Below, in pieces: positions 6,866 to 17,223 of a stretch of DNA of 64,000 nucleotides (position 1 is its first letter; the number at the start of each line of letters is the position of its first letter). The position numbers and the translations under genes are program-made. Source of the DNA: Halostella limicola (lineage in GTDB: Archaea; Halobacteriota; Halobacteria; Halobacteriales; Natronoarchaeaceae); NCBI RefSeq assembly GCF_003675875.1, contig NZ_RCDI01000003.1, forward strand, positions 1 to 64,000. The letters are read 5' to 3'. The notes beneath the pieces were generated by a model, which ran no database searches, had not been told where the DNA came from, and worked only from the letters and a program-made list of their open reading frames with translations.

Positions 6866-9538
6866 TTACGAGACGGTGAGCGTTTTTGTCACCGTGTACC
6901 GTTGACCGTCGTACGTGTAGTGGACTGTGACGGTGATCGTCTCGCCCGTCATCGATTCGACGTTCACTTTGTTGTCACGACCGTCGCTGTCGAATTCCGC
7001 GAGTTGGATCGAAGCGTTCGTTCCGCTGGAGACGGTCGCCGCGTTGCCGAGTGTCATCGCCGTTCCGATCGGGTAACTCGCTGCGTCAGCGACGGCGTCG
7101 ACGGTGCCTGTCTCGCCGACATCGACCTCCACTTCGCCATTCGAGCCGTAGGCGCTGTCCTCCAGTTCGACGACCTTACCGTTGCTAGTGCTATTAAGGG
7201 TCACGTCGGTCACGTCGACCGCTCCACCCCGGTTGTTCCCGATGCTGAAGGTGACGACGGAGTTCTTGTTCTTGCTCCCCGACGACGCGGTGGCGTCGGC
7301 GTTGATGACCACTTCGCCCGTGACGTTCACCTGCTTCACGACCGAGTCAGACAGGCCCTGTTGGTCGTAGACGGTGTGGTTCACGTCGTACGTGCCGCCG
7401 GTGGAGTACGTGTGCGTGGTGTTCTCGCCAGTGGCGTCGACGGTGCCGTCGCCGTCGAAGTCCCACTCGTATCCAGTCACGCCACTGTCGTCGGTCGCGG
7501 TCGAGTTGAACACGCAGTCGCGACCCGTGCACGAGTACGTGAAGTCGGCCGTCGGCGGACTGTTGGACGACACGGAGACGACCTTCGACGCCGTATCCGT
7601 CGCGCCGTCGTCGTCGGTGACGGTGAGGTTCACCGTGTAATCGCCGCCGCTGCTGTAGGTGTGGTTCACCGTCTCGCCCGTCGCCGTGGTCCCGTCGCCG
7701 AACTCCCAGTCGTAGGACTGGACGTTGCCGTCGGGGTCACTGGCGTTCGACGCGTCGAACTGGCAGGTGTCGCCGTTACAGTCCGCCGTGAACGTCGCGT
7801 TCGGCGCTTGATTCGAAACGGTGACGGTGTCGCTGTAACTGTCGGTGGACCCGTTGCCGTCTTCGACAGTCAGCGTCACTGTGTACGTGCCGTCGTCGGC
7901 GTAACTATGGTCGGGGTTTTGCGCCGTCGAACTCGTACCGTCGCCGAAGCTCCATGACCACGAGACGATCGATCCGTCGGGATCGCTCGATTGGTCCGTG
8001 AAGTTCACGACGTCCGCGGTCGAGGGGCTCGACGGCGAATACGTGAAGTCGGCTGTCGGCGGAGAATTCGTCCCGCCGCTAACGTTCTCAACCGCGACGT
8101 CGATCCGGTCGCTGCTCCCGCTACTGAGGACGTACACGCTGACGGTGCCGTTCGCACTCGCGGTCAGGTTCGTCCAGACCCGCCCGTCGCCCGTGTCAGA
8201 CGTACTCGACGGGTCGACCGTGGCAACATTGCTGTCGTTCACCCGGAAGTCGACGTCGACGTTGTCAATCTGGTCATTCGCGATCCCAGTCAGAGCCATC
8301 ACGTTGTCGTCGCTCGCACCGACGTCCCAGGTACACTGCTCGTCCGTACAGTTACGTAGGTCCAGTCCGACGTTCGAGGAGTTAAGTTCCGGGTCCTGCC
8401 AGTCGATGCTGTACGCACTTCCGCTGCCACCGCTGGGAACGGTTATCGTCACGTTGTCGGCCTCACTGTGTCCGATCGAGAATTTGACCGTGTCGCCGCT
8501 GTTAGCTTCGTAACTGACGCGTCCATCAGAACCGCTCTCCTTCGTCGCCGTTTCAGTACCGTCCACGTACACCGTGACGTTCGCTCCGCCCACCGGGTTG
8601 TTGTACCGGTCGCGCACCTCCGCGGAGGCTGTTGTTCCTTGTAGCATCGGGTCGGCGAGGTATAGCTCGTCGGTGGAGTCGCTCGCCCCCGATCCGACAC
8701 CGACTTTCGCTATCCGGAGGTCGTACGTCCGGCTCTGATTAAGTGAGATCGTCAGCAACGCGAACTCGCCGGGTCCGTCGGGGTCATAATCGATACCGAC
8801 GACGTTCCCATCGTCGAATTCGTCGGATAGCGTCTCGTTCCACGTGCTCCTGTTGAGCCGCGTCGCGACGGTGACGTTGATCGGTGCGCTGTCGTTGCGC
8901 ACCGTGACCGTGTTCGTCGACGCACTCACGGGGTCGGCCGTCACCGACGCGGCCCCCATCCCGTTCTCCGAGAGGTTCCCGTCGATGGTGACTAGCGTTA
9001 TCTCGTCGCCGCTGACGAGGCTCTGGTCGGTGATAGTCAGGTTCGCGTTGCGGAACTGGTTGTACAGGAGGGAGTGCTCGTACACCGTCGTCGGCGGGTT
9101 CTCGTACTCGTGGTAGTTGGGTCGATAGACGATCGCGCCGGTCTCGAACGCGCGAGTGGACCCGTTCCAGAAGTCCTGTACCTCCGCGTCCGTCGCGTTC
9201 GCGTTCTCGATGCTGACGTTCACGCGCTCCTCGTTCGTCCCGACGGTTCGCAGGGACCCGTACGGCGGCCCGGGGTTGACGAACAGCGTGCGCGAGGGGT
9301 ACGTCGTGCCGAGGTCGACGGTGACCGAGCCTCCGCCGCCGCGGGGCACCGACACGACCGAGTTTCGCAGGTCCTGCATCTGGCCCTGCACCTCCTGGTT
9401 GTGGTTGAACTCGACGCCCTTGTTCTGGTCGGGGACGACGGTGGCCTGATACGTCGCCATCGAGATGATGAGGATACCGAAGAGAAGCACCGCTCCGACC
9501 TGCATCGCCGCGGCGCGCTCGTCGTCCCCGAACTGCAT
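6866..9538 (-). CDS. Large surface protein with pilin-like N-terminal anchor and PKD domains
   Basis: An 890-residue extracellular protein. The N-terminus has a DDERAAAMQ stretch directly followed by one hydrophobic helix (about residues 14-32), the arrangement of haloarchaeal pilin-like or anchored surface proteins. Next come a beta-rich region, a carboxypeptidase-regulatory-like segment (about 315-365), and three PKD domains (about 490-740), each with SFGDGT or EFGDGT/DFDGDGT motifs. Many Asn-X-Ser/Thr sites suggest N-glycosylation. The ATG at 9538 is preferred over an upstream TTG at 9553 because a TATA element at 9561-9568 implies transcription starting at about 9540. Likely adhesive or structural; ligand unknown. 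Confidence 0.8.
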   Translation of the reverse strand: MQFGDDERAAAMQVGAVLLFGILIISMATYQATVVPDQNKGVEFNHNQEVQGQMQDLRNSVVSVPRGGGGSVTVDLGTTYPSRTLFVNPGPPYGSLRTVGTNEERVNVSIENANATDAEVQDFWNGSTRAFETGAIVYRPNYHEYENPPTTVYEHSLLYNQFRNANLTITDQSLVSGDEITLVTIDGNLSENGMGAASVTADPVSASTNTVTVRNDSAPINVTVATRLNRSTWNETLSDEFDDGNVVGIDYDPDGPGEFALLTISLNQSRTYDLRIAKVGVGSGASDSTDELYLADPMLQGTTASAEVRDRYNNPVGGANVTVYVDGTETATKESGSDGRVSYEANSGDTVKFSIGHSEADNVTITVPSGGSGSAYSIDWQDPELNSSNVGLDLRNCTDEQCTWDVGASDDNVMALTGIANDQIDNVDVDFRVNDSNVATVDPSSTSDTGDGRVWTNLTASANGTVSVYVLSSGSSDRIDVAVENVSGGTNSPPTADFTYSPSSPSTADVVNFTDQSSDPDGSIVSWSWSFGDGTSSTAQNPDHSYADDGTYTVTLTVEDGNGSTDSYSDTVTVSNQAPNATFTADCNGDTCQFDASNASDPDGNVQSYDWEFGDGTTATGETVNHTYSSGGDYTVNLTVTDDDGATDTASKVVSVSSNSPPTADFTYSCTGRDCVFNSTATDDSGVTGYEWDFDGDGTVDATGENTTHTYSTGGTYDVNHTVYDQQGLSDSVVKQVNVTGEVVINADATASSGSKNKNSVVTFSIGNNRGGAVDVTDVTLNSTSNGKVVELEDSAYGSNGEVEVDVGETGTVDAVADAASYPIGTAMTLGNAATVSSGTNASIQLAEFDSDGRDNKVNVESMTGETITVTVHYTYDGQRYTVTKTLTVS

Positions 9539-9560
9539 ACCCGCCCCTAGCAATGGAGCT

Positions 9561-9569
9561 GTAAAAACC
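9561..9569 (-). promoter_or_regulatory. TATA box of the PKD surface protein gene
   Basis: The minus strand reads GGGTTTTTACAG. Its distance of about 26 bp from base 9540 fits a leaderless ATG at 9538 and argues against the TTG at 9553. Confidence 0.5.
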
Positions 9570-9599
9570 CTTGCTGCCGAGACAGGTCAGTACGAGGAG

Positions 9600-10184
9600 T
9601 TAACTCTCGTCCTCTTCCTCGACGACCTCGGGGTCGCTCATGGCGCTCTGGAGGCTGTCGAGCCCGTTCACCCACTCGGTGACGAGTCCGTAGTCGACCT
9701 CCTCGGCGATCGAGATGTCGAGCTCCTCGCCGTCGATGATGAGGGTGCCGGCCTGGGCGACGTAGCCCAGCGCGGCGTCCACGTCCTCCTCGGCCTCGGC
9801 GTCCGCGGCCGCGCGGACGTACTCCTCGACGCTCGCCCCCTCGGCGGGACCGTCGGCGACGAACTCCTCCGCGGCGTAGAACACGCAGACGAGGCTCGTC
9901 TGGACGCCGTCGATGAGCATCAGCTTCTCCTCGTCATCGAACTCGACCTCGCTCAGGACGATGTCGCGGATGTCGGCGATCTCCTCGAGGGCCTCCTCCT
10001 CGCTGAGGGTGCCGTCGTCGTACGCGGCGACGACCTTCGCGACGGCGATGGCCGCGTCGTCCTGCAGGTTGAGCAGCAGGCGGGCGGAGTCCTCGTCCTC
10101 GGGGTCGATCTCCTCGTCTTTGATGCGGTCTACCCAGTTCTGCCAGCGGTCCTCGGAGTAGAACTCCTGCGGGGGCTCGCTCAT
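9600..10184 (-). CDS. DUF2150 family protein
   Basis: A 194-residue, strongly acidic, mainly helical soluble protein. The start with EFYSEDRWQNWVDR, the LLLNLQDDAAIAVAKVVAAY helix and the DYGLVTEWVNGLDSL segment correspond to the haloarchaeal DUF2150 family as I recall it. No enzymatic motif is visible and no function is established for the family. Its 3' end lies 47 bp from the start of the transcription unit for the PKD protein; both are on the minus strand, but the PKD gene has its own promoter. Confidence 0.75.
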   Translation of the reverse strand: MSEPPQEFYSEDRWQNWVDRIKDEEIDPEDEDSARLLLNLQDDAAIAVAKVVAAYDDGTLSEEEALEEIADIRDIVLSEVEFDDEEKLMLIDGVQTSLVCVFYAAEEFVADGPAEGASVEEYVRAAADAEAEEDVDAALGYVAQAGTLIIDGEELDISIAEEVDYGLVTEWVNGLDSLQSAMSDPEVVEEEDES

Positions 10185-10300
10185 ACTTGAGGGTACATTG
10201 GCCGCCTGAAATGCCTTTCTCTCTCAGCGGTGTGTCGGACGGCGGGCAACAAAATTCGGCGATCGGCGTTTCTCGTCGTCACGCGCCGCTTCGCTCCGCC

Positions 10301-11152
10301 TTAGTCGCCGTCGAGCGTCGCCTCCGTGTCGATTCCGTACACGCGCTTCGGCGTCTCGACGTGGGCGCGCCGGACGGCGTCGTCGTACCCCTCCTCCAGC
10401 AGCCAGCGCACCCGGCGGGGGACGGTCCGGGGCCCCATCACCGCGCCCGGGCGGTCCGGGTCGTCGACGTAGTCCGTCTCCATCAGGAACGGGGCGCCGG
10501 ACTCGGCGGCGACCTCCAGACGGTCCTTCTCGCTCATCACGCTCGGCGTCGGCCCGGCCAGCCGTCCCGCGGCGTAGTGCTTCACGACGCGTTCGCGCGC
10601 GAGGCCGGCGTCCTCGGCCCACTCCGCGACCTCGGTGAGGTCCTCGCTGGCCTCGGTGTGCAACTGGACGGCGCAACCGACCTCCGCCCCGCGTTCGAAC
10701 GCGCGGCGCATGACCGCGTTCGAGGCCTCCCACACCGCGTCCGAGACGTCGTAGTGCGGGCGACCGGACTTCAGCGCCACGGCGGGGCCGTCCGCGACGT
10801 ACTCCGCGGCGACGTCGATACCCGCCTGCATCAGGTCGCGGGCCTCGTCGGGGGAGAAGTCCCGCTCGTCCACGAGGCGAGAGATCAGGCCGGGATGGAC
10901 GCCGAGCACCGGCCACGCGGTGCCGTCGAGCTCCTCGCTCGCCCGCTCGACGACCTCGATTGTCCGTTCGAACACCGCCCGGAAGTCCTCGCCGACCTGC
11001 GCTTCGACGCCGAGGTGCCAGGACGGCTTGTTCACGACGAGCAGATGGGTGCCGCCGCTGCGCCCGAAGTCCTTCGCCGCCTCGACGCCGCGGGCGTTGT
11101 CCGGGTCGAGGTGGAGGTGGTTGTCCAGCACCGGGGTGTCGAGATCCGTCAT
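10301..11152 (-). CDS. TatD-like predicted metal-dependent hydrolase (COG1099 type)
   Basis: A 283-residue TIM-barrel amidohydrolase. DNHLHLDP near the N-terminus supplies the first His pair; GVHPG, CAVQLHTEAS and ETDYVDDP provide further metal-binding positions in the order typical of TatD-related enzymes. The archaeal COG1099 subgroup is close to TatD DNases, but its substrate is unknown. The ATG at 11152 follows directly from the start of similarity; the large open frame upstream overlaps the neighbour. It lies 65 bp downstream of the NYN gene on the same strand, and the two may be co-transcribed. Confidence 0.8.
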   Translation of the reverse strand: MTDLDTPVLDNHLHLDPDNARGVEAAKDFGRSGGTHLLVVNKPSWHLGVEAQVGEDFRAVFERTIEVVERASEELDGTAWPVLGVHPGLISRLVDERDFSPDEARDLMQAGIDVAAEYVADGPAVALKSGRPHYDVSDAVWEASNAVMRRAFERGAEVGCAVQLHTEASEDLTEVAEWAEDAGLARERVVKHYAAGRLAGPTPSVMSEKDRLEVAAESGAPFLMETDYVDDPDRPGAVMGPRTVPRRVRWLLEEGYDDAVRRAHVETPKRVYGIDTEATLDGD

Positions 11153-11217
11153 CGCTTCTCCCTCCGCGTTCGAGCGCCGAAAAGATTCAGTTTCGGTCGG
11201 CCCGCGGCGGCCGCCCG

Positions 11218-11673
11218 TCAGCCCTCGACGACGACCGCCTCGTCCGCGGCGTTGCCGAGCGCGTCCGACCGGCCGTGCTCGCCCGGCGCGATAGCGAGCG
11301 TTTGCACCCCGTGCCGGCCGGCCGTCTCCACGACCGGCTTGAAGTCCGTGTCGCGCGAGGCGACGGCCAGCGCGTCGATGGTGCCCTCGACCACCGCCGC
11401 GGTCGCGTCGACGGCGAGTTTCACGTCCACGTCGCCGCTGGTGACGACCACCTCGTACCCCCGCGCCTCCGCGGCCTGGATGAGGCCGGGCGTCGCGTGT
11501 TCGTCCACGTATAGTCGCGTGATCGCGAGGTCCCCCTCCGCCGCGGCGGCGTCGCGCACGTCGTCCAGGTCGACGTCGAACTCGTCTCTGAGCACGTTCG
11601 GCCCGTCCACGAACAGGCCGACGCGCGTCCGGCCGTCGCCCTCCCCCACCAGCCGACGCAGTAGTCCGTTCAT
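11218..11673 (-). CDS. NYN domain protein (TIGR00288-like, predicted RNase)
   Basis: A 151-residue protein with the PIN-like NYN fold: VGLFVDGPNVL supplies the first acidic residue, DVDVKLAVDA the second and ASRDTDFKPVV the third, making the metal-binding acidic cluster used by NYN/PIN ribonucleases. The family is conserved in archaea and its RNA target is not known. The ATG at 11673 (MNGLLRR) is preferred over an upstream start that adds only eight residues. It is followed by the TatD-like hydrolase on the same strand. Confidence 0.85.
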   Translation of the reverse strand: MNGLLRRLVGEGDGRTRVGLFVDGPNVLRDEFDVDLDDVRDAAAAEGDLAITRLYVDEHATPGLIQAAEARGYEVVVTSGDVDVKLAVDATAAVVEGTIDALAVASRDTDFKPVVETAGRHGVQTLAIAPGEHGRSDALGNAADEAVVVEG

Positions 11674-11817
11674 GATTCGCGGTTGACCGCTGAACACGAT
11701 AGGCGTAGCGATGTCGCGTCGTCCGCACCCGACGACCGCTCCCCGAACACCTTGGCGCGGTTAAAAACGCACCCCCCGTTCACAGTCGGAGACGTCCGTC
11801 GTACACGAGCGGGATTC

Positions 11818-11895
11818 TGGTAAACATACAGGTAATTTTTATTCCCATTATCATTTTATATATGAATTAGAAAATTTTAAATTAATAGATAGCAA
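11818..11895 (+). promoter_or_regulatory. AT-rich promoter region of the first S8 protease gene
   Basis: About 80 bases composed almost only of A and T, in sharp contrast to the GC-rich surroundings. It contains TATA-like CATTTTATATATG at about 11850-11862. The corresponding position before the second protease gene is also AT-rich. Confidence 0.5.
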
Positions 11896-11909
11896 AAATT
11901 GCCGACGCC

Positions 11910-13742
11910 ATGTCAAACGATGGCACCCCCTCATGGTCACGACGTTCGTTTCTCAAAACCACCGGTGCGATGGGAGCGGCCGGCGCTCTCGGCGGAGTCG
12001 CGTCGGCGACTCCGGGCAGACCGCCCGGTCCACGCGAAGACGAGATCCTCGTCGGCGTCTCCGCCGCGTCGACGATGGACGACGTGCAGGCGCAGGTGGA
12101 ACGCGAGATACCGGACGACGCGGAGGTCGTCCACCGCAACGAGACGCTTGGCTATATGGCGGTTCGCCTGCCCGACCGCGCCAGCACGCAGGCGCGGGAG
12201 TCCGTCAAGTCCGCGATGGCGAACCGAAACGGCGTCCGCTACGCGGAGGACAACGCGACATACCACGCGCTGGCCCAGCCGAACGACCCCCGGTACGGCG
12301 ACCAGTACGCCCCCCAGCAGGTCAACGCGCCCGCGGCCTGGGACACGACGCTCGGCTCCGAGAACGTCACCGTCGCCGTGGTCGACCAGGGCGTCAAGTA
12401 CGACCACCCCGACCTGGCCGACCAGTTCGGCGCGAACAAGGGACGGGACTTCGTCGACGACGACGGCGATCCGTACCCGACGGACATGAGCAACGAGTAC
12501 CACGGCACCCACGTCGCCGGGATCGCCGCGGCGACGACGAACAACGGGACCGGAATCGCGGGGATGAGTAACTCCCGCCTCCTCTCGGCCCGCGCGCTGA
12601 GCCCCCAGAGCGGCGGGTCCACGGCGGACATCGCCGACGCCGTGCAGTGGGCGGCCGACCAGGGCGCCGACGTGATCAACATGTCGCTGGGCGGCGGCGG
12701 CTACACGAGCACGATGAAAAACGCCGTCTCGTACGCGACGAGCAACGGTTCGCTCGTCGTCTGCGCGGCGGGCAACGACGGCTCCCGCGGCGTCTCATAC
12801 CCGGCCGCGTACGACGAGACGGTCGCCGTCTCGGCGCTGGACCAGAACGAGGACCTCGCGGACTTCTCGCAGTACGGCGACAAGGTCGACGTCGCCGCGC
12901 CGGGGGTCGACGTCCTCTCCGCCTGGACGACGAGCGACTACAACCGGATCTCCGGCACGTCGATGGCCTGTCCCGCCGCGGCGGGCGTCGCCGCGCTCGG
13001 CAAGGCCGTCGACTCGTCGCTGTCCGCGACGGAACTCCGCCAGCGCCTCAAGGAAACCGCGGTCGACGTGGGTCTCTCCGCGGACCGACAGGGCGCGGGG
13101 CGGGTCGACGCCGCCAACATCGTCGGTACCGGCGGCGGCAACGAGTCGCCCACGGTGTCCATCGACGCCAGTTCCGCGTCCGTCGCCGTCGGCGAGGAGG
13201 TCACGTTCGACGGGAGCGGTTCCGACGACCCCGACGGCACGGTCGTCAGTTACGAGTGGAACTTCGGCGACGGCACCAGCGCGACCGGCGAGGTCGTCAC
13301 GAAGATCTACGACGCCACCGGCGAGTACACCGTCTCGTTGAGGGTCACCGACGACCAGGGCGCGTCCACCACCGACTCCGTCGCCGTGACCGTCGGCGAC
13401 GGCGGCGGGAACTGCGGCGCCGAGACCGACGGCGGGAGCGCCGACGGCACCCTGTCCGGGTACTACGACTCGGACAGCTACTCGTACGCCGCGCGGACGA
13501 GCGCTCCCTGCCAGATCACCGTCTCGCTCGACGGCCCGTCCGGCGCCGACTTCGACCTGTACGTCACGCTCGATGGCCGCACCCCGACGACGAGCGACTA
13601 CGACAAGCGGTCGATAACGCAGGACAGTCAGGAGACCGTCGTCGTCGACGACGTCGACAGCAGCACCGAACTCGGCATCCTCGTCGACTCCTACAGCGGG
13701 AGCGGTAGCTACACGCTCTCCATCGAGGAGGTCGGCCGGTAA
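11910..13742 (+). CDS. Secreted subtilisin-like serine protease (halolysin-like) with PKD and PPC domains
   Basis: A 610-residue S8 peptidase. Residues 10-35 are a Tat signal ([10 protein letters not shown], then a hydrophobic run), so it is exported folded. An inhibitor-I9-like propeptide occupies about residues 44-115. The catalytic triad is visible as D159 (VVDQGV), H198 (HGTHVAG) and S351 (GTSMACP), with oxyanion Asn in AAGND. A PKD domain follows (about 414-500, with [10 protein letters not shown]) and a C-terminal PPC-type beta-domain (about 510-608) ends [15 protein letters not shown]. Role: extracellular proteolysis. It is paralogous to the next gene, which lacks the PKD domain. Confidence 0.93.
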   Translation: MSNDGTPSWSRRSFLKTTGAMGAAGALGGVASATPGRPPGPREDEILVGVSAASTMDDVQAQVEREIPDDAEVVHRNETLGYMAVRLPDRASTQARESVKSAMANRNGVRYAEDNATYHALAQPNDPRYGDQYAPQQVNAPAAWDTTLGSENVTVAVVDQGVKYDHPDLADQFGANKGRDFVDDDGDPYPTDMSNEYHGTHVAGIAAATTNNGTGIAGMSNSRLLSARALSPQSGGSTADIADAVQWAADQGADVINMSLGGGGYTSTMKNAVSYATSNGSLVVCAAGNDGSRGVSYPAAYDETVAVSALDQNEDLADFSQYGDKVDVAAPGVDVLSAWTTSDYNRISGTSMACPAAAGVAALGKAVDSSLSATELRQRLKETAVDVGLSADRQGAGRVDAANIVGTGGGNESPTVSIDASSASVAVGEEVTFDGSGSDDPDGTVVSYEWNFGDGTSATGEVVTKIYDATGEYTVSLRVTDDQGASTTDSVAVTVGDGGGNCGAETDGGSADGTLSGYYDSDSYSYAARTSAPCQITVSLDGPSGADFDLYVTLDGRTPTTSDYDKRSITQDSQETVVVDDVDSSTELGILVDSYSGSGSYTLSIEEVGR

Positions 13743-13828
13743 CGCCGGCTCGTTCACGTCCTCCAACTGTCATTCCGTTTCTTTTTCGCCGATCGTGGGT
13801 CCGGACCCGTGTTGCACGCCACCGTGAG

Positions 13829-13900
13829 TTAATATTTAGAAATATTATAACTTTTAGCACAGAAAAGAAATGTTTAAATTACTCATTGTCAATAATTTCC
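13829..13900 (+). promoter_or_regulatory. AT-rich promoter region of the second S8 protease gene
   Basis: About 70 A/T-dominated bases, including AATATTTAGAAATATTATAA (an AATATT inverted repeat) and GTTTAAATTA about 35 bp before the ATG. The layout parallels the region before the first protease gene. Confidence 0.5.
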
Positions 13901-13907
13901 GATTGCC

Positions 13908-15470
13908 ATGTCAGATGATGGCATTACATCATGGTCACGACGTACGTTCATCAAAGCAACCGGCGCCGCGGGAGCCGTCGGCGCTCTCGGTGGGGTCACC
14001 GCCGCGACGCCGGGCAGGCCGCCCGGCCCGAAGGAAGACGAGGTGTTAGTCGGCGTCGCGGCGAGCGCCGACGACCTCGAACGGCCGGTCCGGACGGCCG
14101 TCCCGGGTAACGCACGCGTCGTTCACAAGAACGAGACGCTGCGCTACGTCGCGGTGCGGTTCCCGAGCCAGGCGCCCGATCACGCGCGCGAGAACTTCAT
14201 CGAGGCGGTCACGCGGAAGGACGAGGTGAAGTACGCCGAGCCGAACGCGACGTTCGAGGCGCTGTACACGCCGAACGACCCGCGGTACGGCGACCAGTAC
14301 GCCCCCCAGCAGGTCAACTGCGAGGGCGCGTGGGACTCGACGCTCGGCGACCCAGGCGTGACGGTGTCGGTCGTCGACCAGGGCGTGCAGTACGACCACG
14401 CCAACCTGGAGGAGAACATGGACGGGAGCGTCTCCAACTACGGCCGGGACTTCGCGGACGGCGACGGCGACCCCTACCCCGTCAACGCCGACGAGAACCA
14501 CGGCACCCACGTCGGCGGCATCGCCGCCGGGGGCACCGACAACGGCACGGGTCACGCCGGCATCAGCAACGTCTCGATGCTCAGCGCCCGCGCGCTCGAC
14601 GAGAGCGGCAGCGGGTCGCTCTCGGACATCGCCGACGCGATCACCTGGTCGGCCGACCAGGGGGCCGAGGTTATCAACCTCTCGCTCGGGGGCGGTGGCT
14701 ACACAGACACGATGAAAAACGCCGTCTCGTACGCTTACGACAACGGCTCGCTGCCCGTCGCCGCGGCGGGCAACGACTACGGGAGCGCCGTCTCCTACCC
14801 GGCCGCGTACAGCGAGTGCCTGGCCGTCTCCGCCCTCGATCAGGACGAGTCGCTCGCGAACTACTCCAACTACGGTGACGAGATCGAACTCTGCGCGCCC
14901 GGCACCGACGTGCTGTCGACGGTGCCGTTCGGCAACTACGAGCGGCTCTCCGGCACGTCCATGGCGACGCCGGTCGTCTCGGGCGTCGCCGGCCTCGCGC
15001 TCTCGGCGTGGGACCTCTCGGCCGCCGACCTGCGGAGCCACCTGAAGAGCACGGCGGTCGACGTCGGCCTCCCCGAGAACCAGCAGGGGTCGGGCCGCGT
15101 CGACGCCGACAACGCCGTCAACACCGAACCCGGCGGGGGCGGTGGCGGCGACTCGACGACGTCGTCGGTCACGGACTCGCTCTCCAGCTACGCGGACTCC
15201 GACTGCTGGACGTACCCCTGGGAGTTCTCGGACCCCAGCCAGGTCGTCGTCGAACTGGACGGTCCCAGCGACGCCGACTTCGACCTGTACGTCAACGACG
15301 GCCGCGCCGAGTGCCCGACCACGAGCGACTACGACTACCGCTCGTGGACCACCGACAGCCAGGAGTCGATCACCGTCGACAACCCCGACACGTCGACGGA
15401 CCTGCACGTCCTCGTCGACTCCTACAGCGGCAGCGGCGAGTACACGCTGACGATCACTGAGAAGAGCTGA
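13908..15470 (+). CDS. Secreted subtilisin-like serine protease (halolysin-like) with PPC domain
   Basis: A 520-residue S8 peptidase with a Tat signal ([10 protein letters not shown], residues 10-19) and an I9-type propeptide. The triad is D157 (VVDQGV), H198 (HGTHVGG) and S351 (GTSMATP). A Gly-rich linker (about 414-420) leads straight into a PPC-like beta-domain ending [15 protein letters not shown]. It aligns with the preceding protease along the whole catalytic part, including the signal peptide, but has no PKD module. Extra cysteines (for example in [14 protein letters not shown] and ELCAPG) differ from the paralogue. The pair is a tandem duplication; each gene has its own AT-rich promoter region. 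Confidence 0.93.
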   Translation: MSDDGITSWSRRTFIKATGAAGAVGALGGVTAATPGRPPGPKEDEVLVGVAASADDLERPVRTAVPGNARVVHKNETLRYVAVRFPSQAPDHARENFIEAVTRKDEVKYAEPNATFEALYTPNDPRYGDQYAPQQVNCEGAWDSTLGDPGVTVSVVDQGVQYDHANLEENMDGSVSNYGRDFADGDGDPYPVNADENHGTHVGGIAAGGTDNGTGHAGISNVSMLSARALDESGSGSLSDIADAITWSADQGAEVINLSLGGGGYTDTMKNAVSYAYDNGSLPVAAAGNDYGSAVSYPAAYSECLAVSALDQDESLANYSNYGDEIELCAPGTDVLSTVPFGNYERLSGTSMATPVVSGVAGLALSAWDLSAADLRSHLKSTAVDVGLPENQQGSGRVDADNAVNTEPGGGGGGDSTTSSVTDSLSSYADSDCWTYPWEFSDPSQVVVELDGPSDADFDLYVNDGRAECPTTSDYDYRSWTTDSQESITVDNPDTSTDLHVLVDSYSGSGEYTLTITEKS

Positions 15471-15570
15471 TCGCCGCGTTCCCCTCGTCGCGTCACCAGT
15501 GAGCGCCGGCCGGGGCGAACGCGCCCCGGCATCGCCGACGCGGTCTGCAGGACTCGGCTATCTCCGCGAC

Positions 15571-15585
15571 GGCGGCCGTTTTTTT
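15571..15585 (+). terminator. Candidate transcription terminator after the protease genes
   Basis: A GC-rich stretch (GCGACGGCGGCCG) runs into seven consecutive T residues at 15579-15585, about 110 bp after the second protease stop. Archaeal RNA polymerase often stops at U-tracts; no strong hairpin precedes it. Confidence 0.35.
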
Positions 15586-15685
15586 CGCACGACGGCGACG
15601 ACATGCCGTCCGACCGGAGCGGGCGACCCGTCGCCGCGCATCCGTAATACCAAAACATTACTTACAGGCGGTCGACCGTAGGCGT

Positions 15686-16798
15686 ATGCCCCTACGGACG
15701 CCGCCTCTGCGCGGGGCGCACGACGACCGCGGCGCGTCGTTCACGGACTTCGGCGGGTGGGAGATGCCCGTCGAGTTCGACTCGATCAAGACGGAACACG
15801 TCGCGGTACGGGAGTCCGCCGGCATCTTCGACGTCTCGCACATGGGCGAGATCACCGTCAGCGGCCCCGACGCGACGGCGCTGATGCAGCGGCTCGTCAC
15901 CAACGACGTGACCGCCCTCGACGTCGGCGACTCGCAGTACGCGATGATCACCGACGAGGACGGCGTCGTCCTCGACGACACGGTCGTCTACCGCCTCGCT
16001 GACGAGAGCGATGCGACCGCCGAGGACGACGGCGAGTCGTACCTCTTCGTGCCCAACGCCGGCCACGACGAGGAGGCGTACGACCGCTGGACGGGCTACC
16101 GCGACGAGCGCGGCCTCGACGCGACTGTCGAGAACCGCACCGAGGAGTACGGCATGTTCGCCGTGCAGGGCCCCGAGGCCGAGTCGCTCGTGACGGCGGC
16201 GGCCAGCGACGAGGTCGCCGACCTCTCGCGTTTCGAGGCCCGCTGGGCCGCCGTCGACGGCGTCGACTGCTGGGTCGCCCGCACCGGCTACACCGGCGAG
16301 GACGGCTTCGAACTTATCGTCCCGTGGGACGAGACGGAGACCGTCTGGGCGGCGTTCGACTGTCAGCCCTGCGGCCTCGGCGCACGCGACACGCTCCGCA
16401 TCGAGGCCGGGTTCCTGCTCTCCGGGCAGGACTTCGACCCCGAGGAGAACCCGCGGAACCCCTACGAGGCCGGCGTCGGCTTCACCGTCAAACTCGACAC
16501 GGAGTTCGTCGGGCGCGACGCGCTCGCCCGTGCGAAGGAAGACGGGGTCGACGAGACGTTCGTCGGCTTCCGGCTCACCGAGCGGGGCGTCCCGCGGCAC
16601 GGCTACGACATCACGAACGCCGACGGGGACCGCATCGGCACCGTCACCAGCGGGACGATGAGTCCCACGCTCGACGAGCCGATCGGCCTCGGCTACGTCC
16701 CCGTCGAGTACGACGATCCCGGCACCGACGTCAACGTCGTCGTCCGGGACCGACCGAAGCGCGCGGAAATCACCACCACACCTTTCATCGACCAATGA
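15686..16798 (+). CDS. gcvT: Glycine cleavage system aminomethyltransferase (T protein)
   Basis: A 370-residue T protein. It transfers the methylene group from the lipoyl-bound aminomethyl intermediate on GcvH to tetrahydrofolate, releasing ammonia. Family signatures are [13 protein letters not shown] near the N-terminus, [24 protein letters not shown]-like ([13 protein letters not shown]) and [14 protein letters not shown], plus the C-terminal beta-barrel domain with RGVPRHGY and [10 protein letters not shown]. The stop overlaps the start of gcvH (ATGA), indicating translational coupling. The P-protein genes lie 1.4 kb downstream. Confidence 0.95.
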   Translation: MPLRTPPLRGAHDDRGASFTDFGGWEMPVEFDSIKTEHVAVRESAGIFDVSHMGEITVSGPDATALMQRLVTNDVTALDVGDSQYAMITDEDGVVLDDTVVYRLADESDATAEDDGESYLFVPNAGHDEEAYDRWTGYRDERGLDATVENRTEEYGMFAVQGPEAESLVTAAASDEVADLSRFEARWAAVDGVDCWVARTGYTGEDGFELIVPWDETETVWAAFDCQPCGLGARDTLRIEAGFLLSGQDFDPEENPRNPYEAGVGFTVKLDTEFVGRDALARAKEDGVDETFVGFRLTERGVPRHGYDITNADGDRIGTVTSGTMSPTLDEPIGLGYVPVEYDDPGTDVNVVVRDRPKRAEITTTPFIDQ

Positions 16799-17178
16799 GC
16801 TTCGACGTACCTGACGACCTCGGCTACATGGAATCGCACGAATGGGCGCGCAACGACGACGGCACCGTCCGCGTCGGCATCACGGACTTCGCCCAGGACG
16901 AACTCGGCGACGTCGTGTTCGTCGAACTCCCCGACGTCGGCGACGACGTCGCGAAGGACGACGAGTTCGGCGTCATCGAGAGCATCAAGGCCGTCTCCGA
17001 CCTCTACGCCCCCGTCTCCGGCGAGGTGACGGCCGTCAACGAGCAGCTGTTCGACGCGCCCGAACTCGTCAACGAGGACCCGTTCGGCGAGGGCTGGATG
17101 ATGGAGATCGAGGCCAGCGACCCCGGAGAACTCGACGACCTCATGTCCGCCGACCAGTACCGGAAACAGGTCGAGTAG
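16795..17178 (+). CDS. gcvH: Glycine cleavage system H protein (lipoyl carrier)
   Basis: A 127-residue lipoyl-carrier protein. It shuttles the aminomethyl group between the P and T proteins. The lipoylation site is K65 in [19 protein letters not shown], and the N-terminal [20 protein letters not shown] is characteristic. Length is normal. The ATG overlaps the gcvT stop by four bases. It is followed by a strong hairpin at 17199-17223 that could end the gcvTH message. Confidence 0.96.
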   Translation: MSFDVPDDLGYMESHEWARNDDGTVRVGITDFAQDELGDVVFVELPDVGDDVAKDDEFGVIESIKAVSDLYAPVSGEVTAVNEQLFDAPELVNEDPFGEGWMMEIEASDPGELDDLMSADQYRKQVE

Positions 17179-17198
17179 CGCGACCTCTTCTCGCCTCG

Positions 17199-17223
17199 GG
17201 TTCGCTCGCCCTGCGAGCGAACC
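17199..17223. terminator. Perfect 11-bp hairpin after gcvH
   Basis: Bases 17199-17209 (GGTTCGCTCGC) pair perfectly with 17213-17223 around a 3-nt loop. It lies 20 bp after the gcvH stop and may end or stabilise the gcvTH transcript. A short A-run follows at about 17245, so it lacks the immediate T-tract of an intrinsic terminator. Confidence 0.45.

Noticed and set aside
11882-12139. Minus-strand frame at the AT-rich island
   Set aside because: Antisense of the protease signal peptide region and without similarity to any family.
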